DNA from: Pseudomonas bananamidigenes
GTDB lineage: Bacteria; Pseudomonadota; Gammaproteobacteria; Pseudomonadales; Pseudomonadaceae
Direction of reading: 5' to 3'
DNA length: 39,974 bases
Assembly: GCF_001679645.1 (NCBI RefSeq)
Contig: NZ_LRUN01000015.1
Location: 1-39,974, forward strand
In this document: positions 34,026-39,974 of the stretch, piece by piece
Position numbering within the stretch: the first letter of the stretch is position 1
Layout of the letters: the number at the start of each line of letters is the position of its first letter
Notes under the pieces: model-generated
What the model was told of the DNA's origin: nothing
The model's database searches: none
Seen by the model: the letters and a program-made list of their open reading frames with translations, nothing else
Position numbers and translations under genes: made by a program

Positions 34026-34142
34026 GATCGTTCCCGTGTCGAGGCGTCGAACCGTCCGCGTGGGAATGCAGCCCGTGACGCTCTGCGTCACTGGACGCGG
34101 AGCGTCCCATTAGGCATTCCCACGCAGAGCATGGGAACGATC
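34026..34142. repeat. Diverged copy of the palindromic intergenic repeat
   Basis: The right arm matches the 5562-5671 unit closely (GCATTCCCACGCAGAG then GGGAACGATC). The left arm is about 15 nt longer between GATCGTTCCC and GTGGGAATGC. The inner GACGCTCTGCGTC and GGACGCGGAGCGTCC segments are still recognisable. Confidence 0.85.
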
Positions 34143-34163
34143 AGTCTCCAGGCGTGAAAACGA

Positions 34164-35996
34164 TCAGTCGATGCCGACAAATCCTCCAGTCTGGTGCGCC
34201 CACAACCGTGCGTACAATCCGCCATGGGCCAGCAGTTCGGCATGGCTGCCGGTTTCGGCGATCTTGCCATTCTCCAGCACCACCAGCCGATCCATGCGGG
34301 CAATGGTCGAGAGGCGGTGGGCGATGGCGATCACGGTCTTGCCCTGCATCAGGGTTTCCAGGCTTTCCTGGATCGCCGCTTCGACTTCCGAATCCAGCGC
34401 CGAGGTCGCTTCGTCCATGATCAGGATCGGCGCGTCCTTGAGCAGCACCCGGGCAATCGCGATCCGCTGGCGCTGGCCGCCGGACAGCTTGACGCCACGC
34501 TCGCCGACATGGGCGTCGAACCCGGTGCGTCCTTCGGCATCCGACAGCAGCGGAATGAACTCGTCGGCCCGGGCCTTGCGCACCGCTTCCCAGAGTTCGG
34601 CGTCGGTGGCGTCGGGTTTGCCGTACAGCAGGTTGTCGCGGATCGAACGGTGCAGCAGCGACGTGTCCTGGGTGATCATCCCGATCCGCGCTCGCAGGCT
34701 TTCCTGGCCGACTTCGGCGATGTTCTGGCCATCGATCAGGATCCGCCCGCCTTCGACGTCGTACAGGCGCAACAGCAGGTTGACCAGAGTCGATTTGCCG
34801 GCGCCGGACGGGCCGATCAGGCCGATTTTCTCGCCGGGTTTGATGGTCAGGTTGAGATCGCCGATGATGCCTTTCTTCTTGCCGTAATGAAAATCCACGT
34901 GCTCGAAACGCACTTCGCCACGGGACACGGCCAGCGGTCTGGCCTGTTCGTGATCAGTGACGCTGACCGGTTGCGAGATGGTCTGCAGACCGTCCTGAAC
35001 CATGCCGATGTTTTCGAAAATGCCGGTGACCACCCACATGATCCAGCCGGACATGTTGACGATGCGGATCACCAGACCGGTCGCCAGGGCGATGGCGCCG
35101 ACGCTGATCAGCGATTGTGTCCAGAGCCACAGGGCCAGCCCCGTGGTGCCGACGATCAGCAGACCGTTCATGGTGGTGATGGCCACGTCCATGCTGGTGA
35201 CCACGCGGCCGGCCAGCCGGGCTTTTTCGGTCTGCTCCTGAATTGCCTCGCGGGCGTAGTGCTGCTCGAAGTTGGTGTGGGCGAACAGCTTCAGGGTGGC
35301 GATGTTGGTGTAGCCGTCGACGATGCGGCCCATCAGTTTCGAGCGCGCGTCGGAAGCGGCGACGGAGCGGTCCTTGACCCGAGGCACGAAGTAATAGAGC
35401 GCGCCGATGTAAGCGGCGATCCACGTCAACAGCGGGATCATCAGGCGCCAGTCGGCTTCGGCGAACAGCACCAGCGAGCTGATCGCATAGATCAGCACGT
35501 GCCACAACGCATCCACCGCCTGCACCGCGGAATCACGCAGCGAGTTGCCGGTCTGCATGATGCGCTGGGCGATGCGCCCGGCGAAGTCGTTCTGGAAGAA
35601 ATTGAGGCTCTGCTTGAGCACGTAGCTGTGGTTCTGCCAGCGGATCAGGCTGGTCATGCTCGGGCTCAGGGTCTGATGCACCAGCATGTCGTGCAGGGCC
35701 AGAAACAGCGGTCGCAGGAGCAGGGCCACCACGGCCATCCACACCAGTTCGGCGCCATGCTGCTTGAAGAAATCGACGTTCGGCGTGCCTTGTGCAAGGT
35801 CGATGATGCGGCTCAGGTAGCTGAACAGCGCCACTTCGATCAGCGCACCGAACAGGCCGACGATCAGCAGGGCGACGAAACTCGGCCAGACCTGCTTGAG
35901 GTAATAGGTATAGAAGGGCAGAACACGATCCGGCGGAGAGGCCGTAGGTGCGTCGCGGAATATGTCGATCAGTTGTTCGAAACGGCGATAGAGCAT
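34164..35996 (-). CDS. ABC exporter, fused transmembrane and ATPase domains
   Basis: This 610-residue half-transporter has six transmembrane helices in about residues 35-335, then a nucleotide-binding domain. The Walker A GPSGAGKST is near residue 395, the signature LSGGQRQRIAIAR near 503, and the Walker B ILIMDEATSALD near 525. The H-loop is AHRLST. The order is typical of MsbA/MdlB-type homodimeric exporters, but the N-terminus is not that of MsbA, so the substrate is unknown. The ATG at 35996 is the family start; the extension to 36059 is not. It lies 88 bp after the cyclophilin gene on the same strand. Confidence 0.92.
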   Translation of the reverse strand: MLYRRFEQLIDIFRDAPTASPPDRVLPFYTYYLKQVWPSFVALLIVGLFGALIEVALFSYLSRIIDLAQGTPNVDFFKQHGAELVWMAVVALLLRPLFLALHDMLVHQTLSPSMTSLIRWQNHSYVLKQSLNFFQNDFAGRIAQRIMQTGNSLRDSAVQAVDALWHVLIYAISSLVLFAEADWRLMIPLLTWIAAYIGALYYFVPRVKDRSVAASDARSKLMGRIVDGYTNIATLKLFAHTNFEQHYAREAIQEQTEKARLAGRVVTSMDVAITTMNGLLIVGTTGLALWLWTQSLISVGAIALATGLVIRIVNMSGWIMWVVTGIFENIGMVQDGLQTISQPVSVTDHEQARPLAVSRGEVRFEHVDFHYGKKKGIIGDLNLTIKPGEKIGLIGPSGAGKSTLVNLLLRLYDVEGGRILIDGQNIAEVGQESLRARIGMITQDTSLLHRSIRDNLLYGKPDATDAELWEAVRKARADEFIPLLSDAEGRTGFDAHVGERGVKLSGGQRQRIAIARVLLKDAPILIMDEATSALDSEVEAAIQESLETLMQGKTVIAIAHRLSTIARMDRLVVLENGKIAETGSHAELLAHGGLYARLWAHQTGGFVGID

Positions 35997-36084
35997 CAGA
36001 TAACCGCCCGGAGTACGGGCTCTCCTTTTATCAGTGTGAGCGGCGAGGCATGAAACCATCGCCGCTCGATACGCCCTGTAAAGC

Positions 36085-36648
36085 TTAGTCGATGCGCTTG
36101 GCCGACTTGATGATCACAGGGTCCACCGGCACGTTCTGCATGCCCTGTTTGGTGGTGGTCTGGGAGTTGACGATGATGTCGACCACGTCCATGCCCTTGA
36201 CCACTTTGGCGAATACCGCGTAACCGGCGTCGCGGCCCGGGTCGAGGAACGCGTTGTCGGCAACGTTGATGAAGAACTGGCTGGTGGCCGAGTTCGGATC
36301 GGAAGTGCGGGCCATCGACAGGGTGCCGCGAACGTTGTGCAGACCGTTGCCGGCTTCGTTCTTGATCGGGGCGTCCGTGGGTTTTTGCACCATCTGCTGG
36401 GTAAAACCGCCGCCCTGAGCCATGAATCCAGGGATCACACGGTGGAAGATCGTGTTGGTATAGAAACCCTTGTCAACGTACGAAAGAAAATTCTTGGTGC
36501 TGATCGGCGCCTTGACCGGGTCCAGCTCGATTTCGATGGTGCCGTTGGTGGTCACCAGTTCGACGTGTGGCGCCTTTTCCGGCGTGGCAGCCATCAGGTT
36601 GGCGGCGAACAGCACGGTGCCGGCGGCGAGGGCGAGTTTTTTCAGCAT
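36085..36648 (-). CDS. ppiA: Periplasmic cyclophilin-type peptidyl-prolyl isomerase
   Basis: This 187-residue protein has a signal peptide of about 20 residues (cleavage near LMA|A) followed by a cyclophilin domain. The isomerase residues are present in the [13 protein letters not shown] motif (Arg of the catalytic site) and the [10 protein letters not shown] motif. A signal peptide places it in the periplasm, like E. coli PpiA, rather than with cytoplasmic PpiB. It starts 3 bp after the alpha/beta-hydrolase stop and is presumably co-transcribed with it. Confidence 0.93.
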   Translation of the reverse strand: MLKKLALAAGTVLFAANLMAATPEKAPHVELVTTNGTIEIELDPVKAPISTKNFLSYVDKGFYTNTIFHRVIPGFMAQGGGFTQQMVQKPTDAPIKNEAGNGLHNVRGTLSMARTSDPNSATSQFFINVADNAFLDPGRDAGYAVFAKVVKGMDVVDIIVNSQTTTKQGMQNVPVDPVIIKSAKRID

Positions 36649-36651
36649 GGT

Positions 36652-37455
36652 TCAGTGATCCTGAGGGTGAATATCGACTGTGGCGAGAAACGCCAGCAGC
36701 GTTTGATTGAAGCGTTCGGGCTGATCGAGCGGGGTGGCGTGACGCGAATCGGCAATCACCGCCAGTCGTGCATCGGGCAGCAGTCTGACATAGGTTTCTT
36801 TCAGCGCGACGGGGGTGTAGTCCCGGTCTGCGCTGATGACGAGCGTTGGACAGGTGACCCGGGAAAGTCGTTCCTGCACCCCCCAGCCAACAATCGCATC
36901 GAAGCTGGCGAGATAAGCACGTTTGTCGTTCTTTGCCCAGCGCTCGGCCATCTTCTGTCGCAAATCGGCCTGCTCCGGTCTGGGGAACAGTCTGGCGCCA
37001 AGGGCCTTGCCGATGGTGGCCAGGCTCAACAGACGCATCAGGCTCCAGCGCTTGAACCATTGCCAGTAATCGTCGCGACTGCGCACCTTGACCTCGGGCG
37101 CGCTGTTGACGATGGTCAGGCTTTTGAGCATCTGCGGCTGATCGACAGCGAACTGGAAGCCGATCATGCCGCCCATGGACAGCCCGACGTAATGCACCGG
37201 GCCGAGGCCAAGGTGCTCGACCAGGGCGACGATGTCGGCGCTGAACCCGGCGATGCTGTAGCGCTCGCGGGGCTTGTCGGAGCGACCGTGGCCGCGCACG
37301 TCCGGGACGATCACCCGGTATTGCGCGGCCAGCGCCGGAATCTGCATTTCCCAGTCGAGCGTGCTGGAGCCGAGCCCGTGAACCAGCAGCAATGGTTCGC
37401 CGTGGCCATATTCCTCGTAATGCAGGTTGCAGCCTTCATGTTCGAAATACGCCAT
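36652..37455 (-). CDS. Alpha/beta-hydrolase
   Basis: This 267-residue protein has the nucleophile elbow GLSMGG at 91-96 (Ser93), the oxyanion-side HGLGSS at 26-31, and the catalytic His near SRHATPLDQPERFN at the C-terminus. It resembles the 3-oxoadipate enol-lactonase / bromoperoxidase-like branch, but no pathway genes are adjacent, so the substrate is unknown. GGAG lies 7 nt before the ATG. It follows the LysR gene by 13 bp and precedes ppiA by 3 bp. Confidence 0.9.
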   Translation of the reverse strand: MAYFEHEGCNLHYEEYGHGEPLLLVHGLGSSTLDWEMQIPALAAQYRVIVPDVRGHGRSDKPRERYSIAGFSADIVALVEHLGLGPVHYVGLSMGGMIGFQFAVDQPQMLKSLTIVNSAPEVKVRSRDDYWQWFKRWSLMRLLSLATIGKALGARLFPRPEQADLRQKMAERWAKNDKRAYLASFDAIVGWGVQERLSRVTCPTLVISADRDYTPVALKETYVRLLPDARLAVIADSRHATPLDQPERFNQTLLAFLATVDIHPQDH

Positions 37456-37468
37456 CGGTGACTCCGTG

Positions 37469-38392
37469 TCAGGCTTGTTCGGGGGCGGCGAACGGTGCGT
37501 CCAGCGGCAAGGTGTCGAAGGTGCGCAGCAGTTCGACGAGGATCTGCGAGGCCGGGCCCAGCGGTTTGTCCTTGTTCGAGTACAGATAGAAACTCGGATT
37601 GCGGCTGCCGCCCTGATCCAACGGTAGCAGCTTGAGCAGGCCTTCCTTCAATTCCCGTTCGATCATGTGCCGTGGCAGCCAGGCAAAACCCAGTCCGCTG
37701 GAGACGAAATTGGCGGCGGTGGCGAGGCTGCCGACGGTCCAGCGCTGTTCGGCGCCGAGCCAGCCGACGTCCCTCGGCTGCTGGCGACCCGAGTCGCGGA
37801 TCACCACTTGCATCTGGGTTTCCAGGTCCTGGAAGTTCAATTCGCGGTTCAGCCGATGCAAGGCATGTTCGGGATGGGCGACGGCGACGAATTCCACGTC
37901 GCTCAGCTCCGCGCCAAGGTAGCCGGGAATGCTCAGGCCGGTGATCGCCAGATCGGCCACACCTTCGAGCAGCACTTCTTCGACGCCTGACAGCACTTCT
38001 TCACGCAGACGCACGCGGCAACCACGGCTCTGCGGCATGAACGCGGTCAGTGCACGAACCAGGCGTGCGGTGGGGTAGGCGGCATCCACCACCAGCCGCA
38101 CTTCGGCTTCCCAGCCTTGCTCCATGTGATGGGCGAGGTCTTCCAGCTGGCTGGCCTGTTTCACCAGTTGCCGCGAACGGCGTAGCAGCACGCCACCGGC
38201 TTCAGTGAGCACGGCTTTGCGTCCGTCGATGCGCAGCAACGGCACGCCGAGCTGATCCTGCATGCGGGCGACGGTGTAGCTCACCGACGATTGCGAACGG
38301 TGCAGGGCTTCGGCGGCCTGGGCGAATCCGCCGTGGTCGACCACTGCCTGCAACGTTCGCCATTGATCGAGGGTCACGCGGGGCGCTTTCAT
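37469..38392 (-). CDS. LysR-family transcriptional regulator
   Basis: This 307-residue LTTR has an N-terminal winged HTH (about 5-62, recognition segment HRSQSSVSYTVARMQ) and a C-terminal effector domain. The ATG at 38392 has AGGAG 7 nt upstream. It heads the leftward series with the hydrolase and cyclophilin genes and is divergent from the small exported-protein gene at 38442 and, beyond it, azoR. A divergent LysR-azoR arrangement is known in P. aeruginosa (PA0784/PA0785, as I recall), so azoR is a plausible target. Confidence 0.93.
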   Translation of the reverse strand: MKAPRVTLDQWRTLQAVVDHGGFAQAAEALHRSQSSVSYTVARMQDQLGVPLLRIDGRKAVLTEAGGVLLRRSRQLVKQASQLEDLAHHMEQGWEAEVRLVVDAAYPTARLVRALTAFMPQSRGCRVRLREEVLSGVEEVLLEGVADLAITGLSIPGYLGAELSDVEFVAVAHPEHALHRLNRELNFQDLETQMQVVIRDSGRQQPRDVGWLGAEQRWTVGSLATAANFVSSGLGFAWLPRHMIERELKEGLLKLLPLDQGGSRNPSFYLYSNKDKPLGPASQILVELLRTFDTLPLDAPFAAPEQA

Positions 38393-38441
38393 CGATAGCT
38401 CCTCTTGTCCTAAGCTGGCGGTCCCCCATGGAGACTGCCGA

Positions 38442-38756
38442 ATGAAAAAATTCTGTTGTGTGGTTCTGGCGCTGCTGCCGCTGACTGCGTTTGCGTATCC
38501 GATCGATGTGCAGAAGAATCTCAATGGCCTGAAGATCGATTACGAGTCCTTCGATACCGATAAAGACATCGGCTCCATCCGGGTCGCCAACTACGGCGAG
38601 GTCGACGCGGTCTGCAAAGTCGTATTCAGCAATGGTCCGGAAGCGCCGCGCACCCGCAATATCGAAGTACCGGCCGGCAAACACACCAATGCCACCGCCA
38701 AGTTCTCCCGCGAAATCATCAAGCTGCGCGTCGAGCTGAGCTGCAACGCGAAATAA
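38442..38756 (+). CDS. Small exported protein of unknown function
   Basis: This 104-residue protein has an 18-residue signal peptide (hydrophobic core CCVVLALLPLTAF, cleavage near FAY). The mature part, about 86 residues, has two cysteines (at about 58 and 101) that could form one disulfide. No domain is recognised. Its 5' end lies only 49 bp from the divergent LysR start. It has an ATG with no strong Shine-Dalgarno. A REP singlet follows the stop. Confidence 0.8.
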   Translation: MKKFCCVVLALLPLTAFAYPIDVQKNLNGLKIDYESFDTDKDIGSIRVANYGEVDAVCKVVFSNGPEAPRTRNIEVPAGKHTNATAKFSREIIKLRVELSCNAK

Positions 38757-38766
38757 CATCAGTCCC

Positions 38767-38790
38767 TGTGGAGCGAGCCTGCTCGCTCCT
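38767..38790. repeat. REP singlet, type A-like
   Basis: TGTGGAGCGAGCCTGCTCGC followed by TCCT is a lone type A-like REP between the small exported protein and azoR. No inverted partner is found nearby. Confidence 0.75.
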
Positions 38791-38921
38791 ATAAGGGCTC
38801 AGGTGCATCTAAACGAATATTTCGATGGTTTGCAGCAATTATTTGCGCTTTTTCATCGATGCGACCCTGTTTAACCTTCACTCCATCGACTTACAACATT
38901 CCCGGATGGAGGCTACACAAC

Positions 38922-39521
38922 ATGTCCCGCGTTCTGATCATCGAAAGCAGCGCCCGCCAGCAAGACTCGGTTTCCCGTCAACTGACCCAGACGTTCATCA
39001 GTCAATGGAAAGCTGCACACCCGACCGATCAGATCACCGTCCGCGACCTCGCCGTGAATCCTGTTCCTCACCTGGACAGCAATCTGCTGGGCGGCTGGAT
39101 GAAGCCCGCCGAACAGCGCAACGCCAACGAACAATCCTCGCTGGATCGCTCCAACGAGCTGACCGATGAACTCTTGGCCGCCGACGTGTTGGTGATGGCT
39201 GCGCCGATGTACAACTTCGCGATTCCCAGCACCCTGAAAGCCTGGCTCGACCATGTGCTGCGTGCCGGCGTCACCTTCAAATACACCGAAACCGGCCCGC
39301 AAGGCCTGCTCAGCGGCAAGCGTGCCTATGTGCTGACGGCTCGCGGCGGCATCTACGCCGGCGGTCCGGCGGATCATCAGGAACCCTACCTGCGTCAGGT
39401 GATGGGTTTCATCGGCATCCATGACGTGACCTTCATCCACGCCGAAGGCATGAACCTGGGCGGTGACTTCCAGGAGAAAGGCCTGAATCAGGCCAACGCC
39501 AAACTGGCTCAGGTCGCTTGA
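38922..39521 (+). CDS. azoR: FMN-dependent NADH azoreductase
   Basis: This 199-residue flavodoxin-fold protein has an N-terminal phosphate-binding loop (ESSARQQDSVSRQL, about 8-21), the MYNFAIPSTLKAWLDHVLRAG FMN-binding segment at about 94-114, and the TARGGIYAGG loop. It is a quinone/azo reductase protecting against electrophilic quinones. The ATG at 38922 is the family start with GGAGG 9 nt upstream; an in-frame extension to 38859 is unlikely. A terminator lies about 110 bp downstream. Confidence 0.94.
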   Translation: MSRVLIIESSARQQDSVSRQLTQTFISQWKAAHPTDQITVRDLAVNPVPHLDSNLLGGWMKPAEQRNANEQSSLDRSNELTDELLAADVLVMAAPMYNFAIPSTLKAWLDHVLRAGVTFKYTETGPQGLLSGKRAYVLTARGGIYAGGPADHQEPYLRQVMGFIGIHDVTFIHAEGMNLGGDFQEKGLNQANAKLAQVA

Positions 39522-39629
39522 TATGTTAATCGCCAGATAATCGCCGCTTGTTCTAGTGACCTGGCGCAACCCCTTCAACGCTCTACGCGCATCGAACCTC
39601 CCTTTGCACTTGTTGCTCCTGAGTGCTGC

Positions 39630-39668
39630 AGCCCGATTGAACGCTTTAGCGAGATCGGGCTTTTTTTT
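39630..39668 (+). terminator. Rho-independent terminator of azoR
   Basis: AGCCCGAT (39630-39637) pairs with ATCGGGCT (39654-39661), followed by a run of eight T residues at 39661-39668. The IS end begins at the next base. Confidence 0.88.
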
Positions 39669-39974
39669 GGTTCTTCACGGATTGCCGGGAAAGTCGTTCT
39701 TGATCTTCATGAAAAAGAATTCGCTGTCCCGGTAGCCGTAGGCCATCCGCTTGATGACTTTAATCCTATTATTGATTCCTTCCAGTTGCCCGGTGTGCAT
39801 TGGCCACCGCACCCTGCTCAGGATGCCGCGCCAGTAACCTTTCAGGCGTTTGGCAAACTGCTTCAGAGCCGGTATCGCGCTTTCATAGGCTAGACGCAGC
39901 CACTGTTTCCACGCTGATCGCCAGCCCCAAGCGGTAGTAGGTGACCACAGTGTTTTGAGCTCTGCCTTCATCAG
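39669..39974 (-). mobile_element. End of an ISL3-family insertion sequence, cut by window edge
   Basis: The element begins GGTTCTTCACGGATTGCCGG, which fits the GGnTCTT start of ISL3 termini. The transposase C-terminus lies just inside it. The other end is outside the window, so length and target duplication cannot be checked. Confidence 0.7.
39675..39974 (-). CDS. ISL3-family transposase, C-terminal part (partial)
   Basis: About 100 residues are visible of a transposase that would normally be around 400. The frame stays open at the right edge. The C-terminal TGQLEGINNRIKVIKRMAYG and following GYRDSEFFFMKIK match the ISL3 (IS204/IS1001/IS1096/IS1165) DDE domain, where the Glu in LEGINNRIK is the last catalytic residue. 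The stop lies inside the terminal repeat. An internal ATG at 39971 is not the start. Confidence 0.88.
   Translation of the reverse strand: MMKAELKTLWSPTTAWGWRSAWKQWLRLAYESAIPALKQFAKRLKGYWRGILSRVRWPMHTGQLEGINNRIKVIKRMAYGYRDSEFFFMKIKNDFPGNP

Noticed and set aside
38442..38756. Assignment of a glycolytic enzyme name to the small exported protein
   Set aside because: At 104 residues with a signal peptide, it cannot be a phosphoglycerate kinase or any other cytoplasmic glycolytic enzyme; it was left as unknown.
1..39974. CRISPR arrays, tRNA or rRNA genes, integrase or prophage genes
   Set aside because: No regularly spaced direct repeats, cloverleaf-type sequences, rRNA-like segments or phage structural genes were seen; the only mobile gene is the IS fragment at the right edge.

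Overview
The window looks like chromosomal DNA of a fluorescent pseudomonad, most likely the Pseudomonas fluorescens group (P. koreensis-like). The basis is high-GC coding DNA with dense gene packing, the two Pseudomonas-type REP/REPIN sequence classes scattered between genes, and many recognisable Pseudomonas proteins (PtrB, PxpABC, CysK, LpxO, AceK, HrpA, a KAS III-like enzyme beside an ECF sigma factor, AqpZ, AzoR). Nothing indicates a plasmid or prophage. No rRNA, tRNA or CRISPR array was seen.

Layout. 1-6.6 kb: a YajD-type HNH protein, a small proline-rich exported protein, a cyclic-nucleotide-binding-domain protein, oligopeptidase B, then a rightward operon of a small membrane protein, a YafJ-like class II glutamine amidotransferase and a DUF2937 membrane protein. 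5.7-10.4 kb: a LysR regulator divergent from an MFS transporter followed by tightly coupled pxpA-pxpB-pxpC, which reads as a 5-oxoproline (pyroglutamate) uptake and hydrolysis locus. 10.5-12.6 kb: a leftward MoxR-type AAA+ ATPase and VWA protein pair. 12.7-13.5 kb: a DUF4160 protein plus a DUF2442-HTH fusion, with a promoter and a perfect palindrome in front, resembling a toxin-antitoxin-type module. 13.5-16.8 kb: an AsmA/DUF748-like protein, CysK and LpxO. 16.9-18.0 kb: an AT-richer accessory patch with a GNAT-like protein overlapping a 65-residue basic ORF, and a promoter-hairpin-mini-ORF unit. 18.0-21.6 kb: two convergent EamA/DMT transporters sharing a terminator, and a chemoreceptor. 22.0-27.8 kb: AceK and HrpA. 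28.0-30.2 kb: a KAS III-like enzyme, an ECF sigma factor and its zinc-type anti-sigma. 30.3-33.0 kb: a Porin_5-type porin behind tandem Pho-box-like repeats, and a FemAB/GNAT-like protein. 33.1-38.4 kb: AqpZ, then a leftward LysR / alpha-beta hydrolase / periplasmic cyclophilin / ABC exporter series. 38.4-40.0 kb: a small exported protein, AzoR, and the end of an ISL3-type insertion sequence running off the right edge.

Most of the window is conserved chromosome. The less ordinary parts are the DUF4160/DUF2442-HTH module with its operator-like palindrome, the 16.9-18.0 kb accessory patch, the phased Pho-box array with a correctly spaced -10 in front of the porin, the structured leader with an ECF-like promoter before the KAS III-like gene, and the IS end that abuts the T-run of a terminator.
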